From Lactobacillus sp. ESL0700 (lineage in GTDB: Bacteria > Bacillota > Bacilli > Lactobacillales > Lactobacillaceae), in assembly GCF_029392095.1 (NCBI RefSeq), contig NZ_CP113930.1, positions 1,623,001 to 1,687,000 of the forward strand: a DNA stretch of 64,000 bases, given 5' to 3'. Numbering within the stretch: the first letter of the stretch is position 1; every line of letters begins with the position of its first letter. Positions 1 through 8,681 of this stretch are shown here, piece after piece. The translations under genes were made by a program, and so were the position numbers. Below the pieces are notes generated by a model. That model was not told the origin of the DNA and did not search any database. It worked only from the letters and a program-made list of their open reading frames with translations.

Positions 1-418
1 ATTCCTGCAAAATCGGTAGCACAATTCCTAAAGCCACAACCAAAAACCAATACATTGCGACTGACTCATGGCGTAAATACATTGTTTGAAAGCCATACAG
101 CTTAACCTTGCCATAGGCCTGCAACCAGGAAACAACGATGCGCAACGCCGTTACTACTAAGGTTAGGCCAATAATCATGCCAAAATTGCCAAGCCATGAT
201 CCTGACAGACTGCGATCAAAGAAGCGTTGCTCACGATTGAAACGATAAATGAAAAACAGCAAAACCATTAGAGAAATTAATGCAAATAAAATTAAATCCC
301 ATATACGAATTGGTGAATTTATAGTAACTAACTTAACCGTGCCAGCAGCCATTAAATAGCCGATGAAGTAAACAATATAGCGGAATAAGTTGCCCTCTCT
401 TGATGCTGGTGTATTCAC
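1..418 (-). CDS. CPBP-type intramembrane protease, N-terminal part (truncated by window edge)
   Basis: Reading the minus strand from a GTG at 418 gives about 139 codons that run off the window start. A GAGGTAA ribosome site sits 5 nt before this GTG, which is why it is chosen. The product has at least three hydrophobic segments separated by short basic loops and ends in a hydrophobic run closing with PILQE. That is where CPBP (CAAX/Abi) proteases carry their first glutamate motif. These proteins are membrane metalloproteases linked to prenyl-protein processing or bacteriocin immunity. The catalytic motifs are not in the window, so the family call is an inference. Confidence 0.5.
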   Translation of the reverse strand, partial: MNTPASREGNLFRYIVYFIGYLMAAGTVKLVTINSPIRIWDLILFALISLMVLLFFIYRFNREQRFFDRSLSGSWLGNFGMIIGLTLVVTALRIVVSWLQAYGKVKLYGFQTMYLRHESVAMYWFLVVALGIVLPILQE

Positions 419-491
419 AAAAATTACCTCTATCCATTTGTGTACCCTACAAGTCCCATATTATAGCAAAAAAAGACAGTTTTATGAAATT

Positions 492-863
492 TCAAATTAA
501 ATTTTTCCATTTTAATTCTATATTATTAATGTCGGCTAAAGCAACACTTTGATTAGCAATAATAATTTTATCTTCATAATAGCCACTCACGAAGCCAACA
601 ATATCCGCAGGCATACGATCATTTTCATCGACTATCTTGACTTGCACACGCACCAGCTGATGATTACTGTAAGCCTCTAGCAGCCTGCTACCTATTTCCT
701 CTTGAGTCAGCGTTCTCTTACATGGGTGCCGAACGCTGCGTTTATCGCGGTCCTTATTTATCATCATTGTATGGTCACTTAGGAAAAAGCCGGTCCATTT
801 TTTCATCCCGCGGTCCTGATAATTTTTGAAAAAATCCTGCACAATCTTATCAAAATCACTCAT
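492..863 (-). CDS. YolD-like family protein, partner of the Y-family polymerase
   Basis: A protein of about 123 residues, small and basic at its N-terminus. Its C-terminal half (roughly residues 70-120) has the beta-rich pattern of YolD-like proteins (LVRVQVKIVDENDR, then VGFVSGYYEDKIII). The ATG at 863 is preferred over an upstream in-frame Met because it overlaps the polymerase stop codon in the string ATGAGTGA, an 8-nt overlap typical of translational coupling. YolD-like proteins are commonly encoded next to UV-damage-repair polymerases and are thought to assist them. The role here is inferred from that pairing. It should share the SOS control of the upstream gene. Confidence 0.75.
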   Translation of the reverse strand: MSDFDKIVQDFFKNYQDRGMKKWTGFFLSDHTMMINKDRDKRSVRHPCKRTLTQEEIGSRLLEAYSNHQLVRVQVKIVDENDRMPADIVGFVSGYYEDKIIIANQSVALADINNIELKWKNLI

Positions 864-2169
864 AAGCATTCCCGCCGTTATGTCCGCCCACAAGGTTGCT
901 CCGCTGAATTGCTGTTGCCCCTTTTAATAAGCTTGAGGCCTTAACTAAACTAGTAAAGCCATACTTTTGGCGAATTTTATCAACTGTCATGATAAAATTA
1001 CGCTTTTTAATCTGGCGCTCTGGCTGCATAAAGAAAGTCAGCTGCTGACTAGTATCAGGCACTAGCTGACTATAATTAACGCCCAAAGTTCGAACGGTCT
1101 CGCCATGCCAATTTTTACGAAAAAGTGCCACTAATTCTGCGACTAGCAAGTCGTTATCGTTAGTTGGGGTAATCTTCTGTTGAACACTAAAGCCTTTCCG
1201 CTGGCCCTCTTGCTCATACTGGTTGAAGCCAACTGCCAAATTGACACACCCCGCCTGCAACTGGTGCGCCCGAATCCGCGCTGCCACTTGTTCACCGATT
1301 TCACGCAGGACAATTTCAATCTCTTGTTGGTCCGTGTAATCCCGCATTAAAACCTGTGAATTGCCGTAGTGCTTCATTTTGGGGACAAATTTGTCGCTGA
1401 TAATACTACGGTCAACGCCCCAACTCATGGCAAATAGCTGCTCCCCAATCACGCCAAATTCTTTAGTCAAAATCGCGGGATCAGTGTGAGCCAAATCATA
1501 CATATTATTAATCTGCAACCGCCGCAATCGCTTCGCCGTTCGTTTGCCAATTCCCCAAACATCTTCAAGATTAGGAATTTGCCAAATTGTATCCGGCACA
1601 TCAATATAATGCCACGCCGCAATCATTGAGCGCCGGTGCTTAGCGGCAATATCCATCGCTAACTTTGCCAGCAAGGGATTTTCACCAATTCCGCAAGTTG
1701 TATACAGTCCCAAAGTTTGACGGATTTCTTGCTGAATTTTGCGGGCAACAAGGTACGGGTCATCACCAAATAAGTGCCATGATTTAGTCATGTCAATCAT
1801 GCTTTCGTCGATTGAATAAACGTGAATGTCCTCCTCTGCCGCGTACTTACGAAAAATCTGCAAGACCTGCATACTGCGCTTGATATAGAGGTTCATGTGC
1901 GGCTCGACTAGCATTAAATCTGGCGCCTGCTTTTTAGATGGCAAATCACGCGCACGCATCACATTAGTTAAACCGTATTTTTTCTTAGCCAACGGTGACG
2001 CTGCCATAATTAGGCCCGAACCAAATTTAGTATCTGGTTGGTGCGACAAAACTGCTAAAACAGCCTTCATCGGATTAAGACCTAGCCGGATCGCCTCGCA
2101 ACTAGCAAAGAACGACTTGTTATCAATCATAAAAATTACGCGATGTGGCTCATAGCAATAATCATACAT
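856..2169 (-). CDS. Y-family DNA polymerase (UmuC/ImuB-like), translesion synthesis
   Basis: A 437-residue error-prone polymerase that copies past damaged template bases. Visible Y-family features are the N-terminal FMIDNKSFFASCEA stretch with the first metal-binding Asp, the YSIDES motif near residue 118 with the catalytic Asp-Glu pair, and a helix-hairpin-helix region (NLEDVWGIGKRTAKRL) near residue 200. The C-terminal part matches a little-finger domain in length. In Firmicutes this architecture with a downstream YolD-like gene is the UvrX/UmuC group rather than DinB. Two LexA-type boxes lie just upstream (2188-2201 and 2223-2236), so SOS induction is very likely. Confidence 0.9.
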   Translation of the reverse strand: MYDYCYEPHRVIFMIDNKSFFASCEAIRLGLNPMKAVLAVLSHQPDTKFGSGLIMAASPLAKKKYGLTNVMRARDLPSKKQAPDLMLVEPHMNLYIKRSMQVLQIFRKYAAEEDIHVYSIDESMIDMTKSWHLFGDDPYLVARKIQQEIRQTLGLYTTCGIGENPLLAKLAMDIAAKHRRSMIAAWHYIDVPDTIWQIPNLEDVWGIGKRTAKRLRRLQINNMYDLAHTDPAILTKEFGVIGEQLFAMSWGVDRSIISDKFVPKMKHYGNSQVLMRDYTDQQEIEIVLREIGEQVAARIRAHQLQAGCVNLAVGFNQYEQEGQRKGFSVQQKITPTNDNDLLVAELVALFRKNWHGETVRTLGVNYSQLVPDTSQQLTFFMQPERQIKKRNFIMTVDKIRQKYGFTSLVKASSLLKGATAIQRSNLVGGHNGGNAYE

Positions 2170-2187
2170 AGTGACACTTCCTTATTG

Positions 2188-2201
2188 CAAACATTTGTTC
2201 G
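2188..2201. promoter_or_regulatory. SOS (LexA) box, proximal, one mismatch
   Basis: CAAACATTTGTTCG matches the Firmicute LexA consensus CGAAC-N4-GTTCG with one mismatch. It lies 18 bp before the polymerase start codon, so it would cover the leader or promoter. Confidence 0.7.
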
Positions 2202-2222
2202 CTATTAATTAAAACTATTATA

Positions 2223-2236
2223 CGAACTTTTGTTCG
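2223..2236. promoter_or_regulatory. SOS (LexA) box, perfect match
   Basis: CGAACTTTTGTTCG is a perfect CGAAC-N4-GTTCG palindrome, 53 bp upstream of the Y-family polymerase start. Together with the proximal box it predicts repression by LexA and induction by DNA damage. Confidence 0.85.
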
Positions 2237-2343
2237 AACAATCAAGAACAAGTGCGGAGTAATTAACGTTTTTTGTTCAACATTCTTATATTTCTAAACT
2301 TAACGCAAAAGACACAATCCGAAAAAATTCAGATTGTGTCTTC

Positions 2344-2805
2344 TTATTTAATAGCCATGATTGTTACTTGGTATTCCCCTGCTGGAGCTGCCACAGTTAC
2401 CGTTGTATTTACCGATTGCTTCATAATTGCCTGACCTAGCGGCGAGTCAAATGCCACTTTACCCTCGTCTAAGTTAGCTTCCATGCGACCAACGATGCGG
2501 TATTCTTCGGTTTCATCATCACCAGCAAACTTTAATGTCACTTTTTTTCCTAAGTCAACCTTGCCATTATCGGTCTTTTCCACAATTTCGGCATACTTTA
2601 ATTGCTTATCCAAGTAACGCAACCTGCTTTGCAAGTGCCCCAGGTCGCGTTTGGCCTCCGTGTATTCGGTATTTTCGGATAAATCACCTAGACTGCGTGC
2701 CTCCTGCAAAATCTTAATTCTGCGGGGGCGATCCTTTTTTAAATCAGCAATTTCATCCTTAATTTTTTGGTAGCCTTCCGGTGTCATTTTTTGATAATAA
2801 ACCAC
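2344..2805 (-). CDS. greA: Transcription elongation factor GreA
   Basis: A 153-residue cytoplasmic factor that rescues backtracked RNA polymerase by stimulating transcript cleavage. The N-terminal coiled coil is visible (MTPEGYQKIKDEIADLKKDRP, then LGDLSENTEYTEAKRDL with the conserved acidic tip). A C-terminal FKBP-like domain follows (VGRMEANLDEGKVAFDSPLGQAIM). The start is taken as GTG at 2805 because AGAGGAG lies 8 nt before it and the length then matches GreA. The longer reading frame upstream lacks a ribosome site. A hairpin at about 2321-2343 (CACAATCCG / CAGATTGTG) followed by a T-run in the minus direction can serve as its terminator. Confidence 0.95.
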   Translation of the reverse strand: MVYYQKMTPEGYQKIKDEIADLKKDRPRRIKILQEARSLGDLSENTEYTEAKRDLGHLQSRLRYLDKQLKYAEIVEKTDNGKVDLGKKVTLKFAGDDETEEYRIVGRMEANLDEGKVAFDSPLGQAIMKQSVNTTVTVAAPAGEYQVTIMAIK

Positions 2806-2885
2806 AAATATTACTCCTCTAGTTTTTTGATTTAAAATTATCCACAAGCAAAATAGCTAGTCATAGCAAGCTTTCTTTCTTAAAT

Positions 2886-2912
2886 TTAGCACTCTAAAAT
2901 TAAGAGTGCTAA
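2886..2912. promoter_or_regulatory. CIRCE operator (HrcA-binding inverted repeat)
   Basis: A perfect CIRCE: TTAGCACTC at 2886-2894, a 9-nt spacer, then GAGTGCTAA at 2904-2912. CIRCE is bound by the heat-shock repressor HrcA. It lies about 100 bp upstream of the hsp20 start and also faces greA on the other side, but its position just upstream of a TATAAT at 2940-2945 ties it to hsp20. Confidence 0.95.
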
Positions 2913-2915
2913 ATA

Positions 2916-2945
2916 TTTCCATTTTTCAAATCTGCCTACTATAAT
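2916..2945 (+). promoter_or_regulatory. Probable sigma-A promoter of hsp20
   Basis: TATAAT at 2940-2945 with a weak -35 (TTTCCA, 2916-2921) at 18-nt spacing. It follows directly on the CIRCE element, so HrcA bound there would block polymerase. Confidence 0.55.
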
Positions 2946-3013
2946 AATCAGTGTAAGGAAGAAATGAAAGTCTTCTTTACCAATAATTTAATTTTTGAAA
3001 GGAAGTTTTTACT

Positions 3014-3436
3014 ATGGCACAAGATTTAACGAATCGTCACAATAACTTATTTGACGCAATGAATGATTGGTTTGACCTTCCACAGAAATTTTTTGATGAT
3101 AACGAAATGGCAAAATTAATGCAGGCTGATGTTGCTGAAAACGACAAGAACTATGTTGTTAAAGTTGACATGCCCGGTATGGACAAGGAAAAGATTAATT
3201 TAAACTACAGTAACGGGATTTTGAGCGTATCCGGCTCTAGAAAATCATTCAAAGATTTGTCTAAAGATGACAGCATTATCCACCGCGAAAGAAGCGAAGG
3301 ACACATTTCTCGTAGCTTTAGATTACCAAATGTAGTTGCAAGTGAGATTCATGCAAAGTATGATAAAGGTGTATTGACTATCACCCTGCCAAAGCAAAAT
3401 GCTGGCAGCAATGATAACTCGATTTCAATCGATTAA
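3014..3436 (+). CDS. Small heat shock protein, Hsp20/alpha-crystallin family
   Basis: A 140-residue ATP-independent holdase chaperone. The alpha-crystallin domain covers about residues 37-130: it starts DVAENDKNYVVKVDMPGMDKEKI, includes GILSVSGSRK, and ends with the signature KYDKGVLTITLPK. A short variable N-terminal arm and a C-terminal Ile-x-Ile-type tail (SISID) flank it. The start ATG has GAAAGGAAG upstream. Control by HrcA is indicated by the perfect CIRCE in its leader, which is notable because CIRCE more usually controls groESL and hrcA-dnaK. Confidence 0.95.
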   Translation: MAQDLTNRHNNLFDAMNDWFDLPQKFFDDNEMAKLMQADVAENDKNYVVKVDMPGMDKEKINLNYSNGILSVSGSRKSFKDLSKDDSIIHRERSEGHISRSFRLPNVVASEIHAKYDKGVLTITLPKQNAGSNDNSISID

Positions 3437-3493
3437 CTTATTATTATACTTGCAAGAAGTCTCAGATAAGTTGCCAATACAAGTAATTCTCTA

Positions 3494-3528
3494 AAACGAG
3501 TTCAGCTATTGAACTCGTTTTTCTTTTG
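3494..3528 (+). terminator. Rho-independent terminator after hsp20
   Basis: Stem AAACGAGTTCA (3494-3504) with TGAACTCGTTT (3510-3520) followed by a T-rich run. Confidence 0.85.
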
Positions 3529-3574
3529 CCCTAAAATATTTATTAATAATTAATTAAAAAAGGAGCATTATTTA

Positions 3575-4897
3575 ATGAACCATCAACTCTCATTTCAAGA
3601 ATTGGCAAAATATTCTGCTGACTTCAACAAGCAACCACAAAATCAGGTTATTGCCCGTGCTGCCCAAAAGAGTGGCATTTTCGCGGCTTCCTATAATGAA
3701 CAAAAAGCCAGCAATGACCTTAACCGCGTCTTCTCAACAGAACTTGATGTCGGCCAAGTTACAGCACAAAAGCATTCCGGACGCTGCTGGGAATTTGCTG
3801 CTCTCAATGTTTTGCGTCACTACTTTGGTAAAAAGTACCACACCAAAGATTTTACTTTCTCACAAAGTTATAATTTTTTCTGGGATAAAATCGAACGCGC
3901 CAATATTTTTTATAACAACATTATTAAAACGGCGGACCAAGACCTCGACTCACGAACTGTGCGCAAGTATCTGGCAAGTGCTGGTCAAGACGGCGGCCAT
4001 TGGCAATTAGCTGCTGCTTTAGTGCAAAAGTACGGCGTCGTCCCAAGTTACGCAATGCCAGAAAGCTTCAACGCCAACAATACCGATGCTTTGAAGATGG
4101 CTCTAGGCAAAAAAATGCGCAAGGATGCTTTAGTATTGCGCCAATTAAAGCAAGCTGGTAAAGACACCGAGGCTGCAGAAGCACAAGACCACTTTTTAAG
4201 TGAAATTTACCGCATGACGGCGATTGCTGTTGGCGAGCCACCCAAGAAATTCGACTTAGAATACCGTGATGACAATAAAAAGTATCACTTAGATAAGGAC
4301 CTAACGCCGCAAATATTCTACCAAAAGTATCTTGGCGACCTCGACTTAGACGACTACGTTGTCTTAACAAATTCACCTAACCATGAATATAACAAATTGT
4401 ACGGCTATTCTGCCGATAATAATGTGGCTGGCTTATGCGAAATTAAGCTACTCAACGTCCCGATGACCTACCTTGCAGACGCAACAATTAAGCAGCTCAA
4501 GGATGACGAAGCAGTCTGGTTTGGCAACGATGTTTTGCACGAATTAGACCGGCCGCAAGGATACCTCGACTCGCAACTTTACCAAATGGGCAGCCTCTTT
4601 GATGTTGACTTAAAGATGTCCAAGGCTGATCGCTTGCGAACAGGCGAAGCTAACTTCTCACACGCCATGACTTTTGTTGGTGTTGATGAAGATCAAGGCG
4701 AAGTGCGCCGCTGGAAAGTTGAAAACTCTTGGGGCGACCAAGTTGGTAAGAACGGCTACTTTGTGATGAGCAATGACTGGTTTAACGACTACGTTTATGA
4801 AGTTGCTGTTCACAAAAAGTATTTGACACCAGAACAACTGGCTCTAGCAGAAGGCCCAATTGCCGAAGATTTGCCAGTTTGGGACCCATTAGGCTAA
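3575..4897 (+). CDS. C1B-family cysteine peptidase (PepC/PepE/PepG type), copy 1
   Basis: A 440-residue cytoplasmic peptidase of the bleomycin hydrolase/PepC family, which trims casein-derived and other oligopeptides. The catalytic Cys is in HSGRCWEFAALNVL (about residue 70), the His in FSHAMTFVGVDED (about residue 365), and the Asn in KVENSWGDQ (about residue 386). Length is normal for the family. No signal peptide is seen. AAAGGAG lies 9 nt before the ATG. It is about 70% identical by eye to the next gene, so the two arose by tandem duplication. Whether it is an aminopeptidase or an endopeptidase cannot be decided here. Confidence 0.9.
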   Translation: MNHQLSFQELAKYSADFNKQPQNQVIARAAQKSGIFAASYNEQKASNDLNRVFSTELDVGQVTAQKHSGRCWEFAALNVLRHYFGKKYHTKDFTFSQSYNFFWDKIERANIFYNNIIKTADQDLDSRTVRKYLASAGQDGGHWQLAAALVQKYGVVPSYAMPESFNANNTDALKMALGKKMRKDALVLRQLKQAGKDTEAAEAQDHFLSEIYRMTAIAVGEPPKKFDLEYRDDNKKYHLDKDLTPQIFYQKYLGDLDLDDYVVLTNSPNHEYNKLYGYSADNNVAGLCEIKLLNVPMTYLADATIKQLKDDEAVWFGNDVLHELDRPQGYLDSQLYQMGSLFDVDLKMSKADRLRTGEANFSHAMTFVGVDEDQGEVRRWKVENSWGDQVGKNGYFVMSNDWFNDYVYEVAVHKKYLTPEQLALAEGPIAEDLPVWDPLG

Positions 4898-4906
4898 TAA
4901 ATAAAA

Positions 4907-4940
4907 AACTGAGTTCAGCAATTGAACTCGGTTTTCTTTT
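4907..4940 (+). terminator. Terminator between the two peptidase genes
   Basis: Stem AACTGAGTTCA / TGAACTCGGTT followed by TTTTCTTTT. It implies the two peptidase genes can be transcribed separately. Confidence 0.8.
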
Positions 4941-4990
4941 AGCTTAAAATTAAAGAGTAATTCAAAAAAGATTAAAAAGGGAGAACAGAA

Positions 4991-6307
4991 ATGGGACACA
5001 AATTAACTGTGCAAGAACTCGAAAAGTTCGCTGACAACTTTAACGAGAATCCGAAAAACCAAGTCGTTGCTCGCGCTGCTCAAAAGAGCGGTGTTCAGAT
5101 GGCTTCATATAATGAACGCGTACAAGGTGAATTGACCCGGGTCTTTTCAACAGAATTAGATACGGAAAATGTCACTAACCAGCGCCAATCTGGTCGTTGC
5201 TGGGAATTTGCGACGCTAAATATTTTGCGCCACAACTTTGGTAAAAAATACCACGTTAAAAATTTCACCTTCTCACAAAGTTACAACTTTTTCTGGGATA
5301 AAATTGAGCGCGCCAATATTTTTTACGACAACATTTTAGCCACTGCAGATGAGCCACTCGACTCACGGACTGTTAAGGCTTATTTAAATGATGCCGGCGA
5401 AGATGGCGGTCAATTCCACATGGCTGCAGCATTAATTAAAAAATATGGTGTAGTGCCAACATACGCAATGCCAGAAAGTTTCAACACTAATAACACGAAT
5501 GCCTTTGCTAAAGCCTTAGGTGACAAAATGCGCAAGGATGCCTTAGTATTACGCGACTTAAAGCAAGCTGGCAAGGATGAAGAAATTGAAGAAAAACGGC
5601 AAGAATTCTTAAGTGAAGTTTACCAAATGACAGCAATTGCTGTTGGTGAGCCACCAAAGAAATTTGACTTGGAATACCGTGATGACAATAAAAAGTATCA
5701 CTTGGATAAGGACTTAACACCGCTTGAATTTTTACATAAATATATGGGCGACGTTGACTTTGACGACTATGTTGTTTTAACTAACGCTCCTGACCATGAA
5801 TACGGCAAATTATACGGCTTACCATTTGAAGATAACGTTGAGGGTTCCTACCGGATTAAGTTCCTGAACGTCCCAATGGAATATCTTGAGCAAGCTTCTG
5901 TTGCCCAATTAAAAGATGGCGAAGCCGTTTGGTTTGGTAATGATGTTGGCGAGCAAAGCGACCGTAAGCAAGGCTACCTTGACACCAACTTGTACCAGTT
6001 AGACGACTTGTTTGGTATTGATTCCAAGATGTCCAAGGCCGACCAACTGCGCACTGGTGCTGCTGCCTCAACGCATGCCATGACCTTGGTTGGTGTTGAT
6101 GAGGATAACGGCCACATTCGCCAATGGAAAGTTGAAAATTCCTGGGGCGAAAAGAACGGCGACAAAGGATTCTTTGTAATGACTAATGACTGGTTTAAGC
6201 AATATACTTATGAAGTTGTTGTTCACAAGAAGTACCTAACGCCAGAGCAAGTTGCTTTAGCTGAAGGCCCAATCACTGACTTGCCAGTTTGGGATTCTTT
6301 GGCCTAA
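4991..6307 (+). CDS. pepE: C1B-family cysteine peptidase, PepE-like, copy 2
   Basis: A 438-residue oligopeptidase. Catalytic residues are visible as Cys in QSGRCWEFATLNIL, His in STHAMTLVGVDED and Asn in KVENSWGEK. Its overall sequence, from VQELEKFADNFNENPKN to the C-terminal ITDLPVWDSLA, closely resembles what I know of Lactobacillus endopeptidase PepE, hence the symbol. GGGAG lies 8 nt before the ATG. It has its own terminator, shared with the convergent MFS gene. The symbol rests on family memory; pepG or pepC2 remain possible names. Confidence 0.85.
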   Translation: MGHKLTVQELEKFADNFNENPKNQVVARAAQKSGVQMASYNERVQGELTRVFSTELDTENVTNQRQSGRCWEFATLNILRHNFGKKYHVKNFTFSQSYNFFWDKIERANIFYDNILATADEPLDSRTVKAYLNDAGEDGGQFHMAAALIKKYGVVPTYAMPESFNTNNTNAFAKALGDKMRKDALVLRDLKQAGKDEEIEEKRQEFLSEVYQMTAIAVGEPPKKFDLEYRDDNKKYHLDKDLTPLEFLHKYMGDVDFDDYVVLTNAPDHEYGKLYGLPFEDNVEGSYRIKFLNVPMEYLEQASVAQLKDGEAVWFGNDVGEQSDRKQGYLDTNLYQLDDLFGIDSKMSKADQLRTGAAASTHAMTLVGVDEDNGHIRQWKVENSWGEKNGDKGFFVMTNDWFKQYTYEVVVHKKYLTPEQVALAEGPITDLPVWDSLA

Positions 6308-6325
6308 AACACATTAGATTTATAA

Positions 6326-6360
6326 AAAAACGAGGTTCATTTTTTGAATCTCGTTTTTTT
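6326..6360. terminator. Bidirectional terminator between pepE and the convergent MFS gene
   Basis: Stem AAACGAGGTTCA / TGAATCTCGTTT with A-run before and T-run after, so it can act on both strands. Confidence 0.85.
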
Positions 6361-6366
6361 GTTGAT

Positions 6367-7734
6367 TTATTTTTTTAATTTAGATACCGACTTAATGCAC
6401 AGGAAAAATACAACTAGTGCCAGAAGCAGAAAAACCGCTAAATTTAGTTTAAGTCCCTGCAATGTCCCGACTGCAAGTGCTGCATCCCCTTTTTGCGTCA
6501 TCGTTAACAGCGACGCCGCAAGTGCCGTGCCAATTGCTCCCGAATAACTTTGAGCAGTCATATAAATGGCATTGCCGTCATCCACAACCGATTCTGGCAA
6601 TTGAGCCAAACTTAATGTCATGATATTGCTGTAACTTAGCCCCAGGCCAATCATAAACATGACATACATCACAGCCAGCAAGATAACACTGGGAGTTAAT
6701 ATATTTGCCAAGCCAAATGTCAAGACAATAATCCCCGTCCCAACGATTATTGGCAACCTGTGACTAACGCGATCATAAATGAGGCCAGCAACCGCAGACA
6801 GCACTGCATCCACAAATGCTGCCGGCAAAACTAGCAGCCCGGTTGCAGCTGTTGATTCCTTAAATGCCAGTTGTAAAACATTCGGTATTAAGTAAGACAT
6901 CGCCAGTGACAACAATTGCAGTAAAAAGAATGCACTTAAAAAGGTCACAAAGGTAGGACGTTTAAATAATGACAAATCCAGCAATTTAACTGCTTTACTT
7001 TGTTCATATTTGATAAACAACATCAAACTAATTACCGCAATAATTAGCAGCAGTAATTGCCATAACCAATTTGTACCGCTTGAAGTTACACTGACCACCA
7101 ACAATAGTGTAGCTGTCAGTAAGACCGCCAATAATGCCCCGCCTTGCAGATCAAACGGCAAATGCTCCGGCTTTTTAACTTGAGTAATGCTAACCTCGCC
7201 CAGCAGCCATGTCAAAATGATTACTGGCATAATTAACCAAAACAGCTGGTGCCACGACCAATATTTTAGGACAAGACCGCCGTAGACTGGCCCCACGGCT
7301 GGCGCAAAGGCAATCACCAAGCTGCCAATGCCCATAAAGGTGCCGACAGCTTTTTTCGGAGCTTGCTCTAAAATAATTGAGAACATTAACGGCAGACAAA
7401 GACCATCCGCAATTCCTTCTAGCAGGCGGCCAAATAAGATCATTGGAAAGCCTGCTGCTAGACCCGCACAGCCTGTCCCGATGAGAAAGCTAACAACCGC
7501 CACGCGAAAAATGTTGAGTGCGCGAAAGCGGCGGCGCAAAAAGGAACCAAATGGAATCAAAATTGTCGCTACTAGCATATAGCCCGTTGTTAGCCATTGG
7601 ACCGTGCTGGCAGACAAGCTGAACTCACGCATCAGCATTGGAAAGGCAATATTCAGTGAAGTTTCAATTACAATTCCTAAAAAACTAAGTAATCCAATTG
7701 CCACAATTGAAGTAACAAGTTTTTGCCGTTGCAC
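6367..7734 (-). CDS. MFS multidrug-type transporter (DHA2/EmrB-QacA-like)
   Basis: A 455-residue integral membrane protein with about 14 hydrophobic segments. The family signature after helix 2 is recognisable (GSFLRRRFRALNIFR), and so is a motif-C-like glycine/proline stretch (IGSLVIAFAPAVGPVYGGLVL). DHA2 proteins export drugs or metabolites using the proton gradient. The start is GTG, overlapping the TAG of the nucleoside hydrolase by one base (TAGTG), so it is the last gene of the nucleoside operon. That coupling suggests export of a nucleoside-related product, but this is inference. Confidence 0.85.
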   Translation of the reverse strand: MQRQKLVTSIVAIGLLSFLGIVIETSLNIAFPMLMREFSLSASTVQWLTTGYMLVATILIPFGSFLRRRFRALNIFRVAVVSFLIGTGCAGLAAGFPMILFGRLLEGIADGLCLPLMFSIILEQAPKKAVGTFMGIGSLVIAFAPAVGPVYGGLVLKYWSWHQLFWLIMPVIILTWLLGEVSITQVKKPEHLPFDLQGGALLAVLLTATLLLVVSVTSSGTNWLWQLLLLIIAVISLMLFIKYEQSKAVKLLDLSLFKRPTFVTFLSAFFLLQLLSLAMSYLIPNVLQLAFKESTAATGLLVLPAAFVDAVLSAVAGLIYDRVSHRLPIIVGTGIIVLTFGLANILTPSVILLAVMYVMFMIGLGLSYSNIMTLSLAQLPESVVDDGNAIYMTAQSYSGAIGTALAASLLTMTQKGDAALAVGTLQGLKLNLAVFLLLALVVFFLCIKSVSKLKK

Positions 7735-8672
7735 TATTTGCTTTGCTCCAATAACTCGTCAAAACGCTTGAAAAACAGCTCCTTATTTGCCTCAGTAACC
7801 AGAGTGATTTCACGGCCATTAGGATCGTCTTCCATCCGTCCTTGTGCAATGCCTGAAGTAATGACGCGTACCTTACGTTGCTCAACTTTAGAAACAACTT
7901 CAGGATACAGAGCGCTAATCGTGGTCAATACATCCCAGAAATAAAGCTGGGCAGTTTGTACCGGCGGATTAACTAACAAGCTGTAACCCTGACCAACTAA
8001 ATCCATTGCTGGATACTTGCGTAAACTTGCCCAGTGCATCCGCAGTTCATCAGTCAGTGGTAATTCCTCGCTGCTTTCAAGCCCCACAATCTGCATTGGA
8101 ATGTGTGATGCAAGCACCCGGCTGACAGCCTGCGGGTCCCAATAGGCATTCCACTCCTGCGTGCCATCGGCATTAACCATCACGACATTGCCGTGACCAT
8201 CAAGTGAGCCACCCATCCAGTAAAGCTTGGCAATTTTACCTTCAATTGTTGGGTCCTCATCTAGTGCTCTTGCTAAGTCTGTCAATGGTCCCGTCATAAC
8301 TAAGGTAATCGGTTCAACTGCACTTTTTAGCTTAGAAATCATGTCCAAATGAGCTGGTAATTTTGCTTGCTTAGTGATCATCTTGCCGGATTCATTTAAA
8401 ATTGGTAAATAATTAAAGGAATACGACGCTGTGCGCCATTCTTGCGGAAACTGGTTAACTGCTCGCGAGTCTGACTTGGCGACTTCTAACTTGTCACCAC
8501 GCAGATTAAAGCGGTCAGTCATCTTCCGGCAAACTTCAACGGCAGGATCAACATAACCGTCGGCGTCAATCGCACCAACACCTAATAGCTGAATATCCGG
8601 TGCCTGCAACAACAATAAATATGAGACTAAATCGTCAATGTTGCCATCGTGGTTAAAATAAATTTGTTTCAT
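7734..8672 (-). CDS. Inosine-uridine-type nucleoside hydrolase
   Basis: A 312-residue cytoplasmic enzyme that hydrolyses ribonucleosides to base and ribose. The N-terminal calcium-binding Asp cluster is present as NHDGNIDDLVS (residues 7-17), slightly altered from the classic DTDPGIDD. LVMTGPLTDLARAL and the mid-protein WMGGS loop are typical of the family. It lies 9 nt downstream of a nucleoside permease gene and overlaps the next gene by one base. Import by the BMP/ABC transporter followed by hydrolysis here forms a coherent nucleoside salvage pathway. Substrate preference is unknown. Confidence 0.9.
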   Translation of the reverse strand: MKQIYFNHDGNIDDLVSYLLLLQAPDIQLLGVGAIDADGYVDPAVEVCRKMTDRFNLRGDKLEVAKSDSRAVNQFPQEWRTASYSFNYLPILNESGKMITKQAKLPAHLDMISKLKSAVEPITLVMTGPLTDLARALDEDPTIEGKIAKLYWMGGSLDGHGNVVMVNADGTQEWNAYWDPQAVSRVLASHIPMQIVGLESSEELPLTDELRMHWASLRKYPAMDLVGQGYSLLVNPPVQTAQLYFWDVLTTISALYPEVVSKVEQRKVRVITSGIAQGRMEDDPNGREITLVTEANKELFFKRFDELLEQSK

Positions 8673-8681
8673 AGTTTCTCC

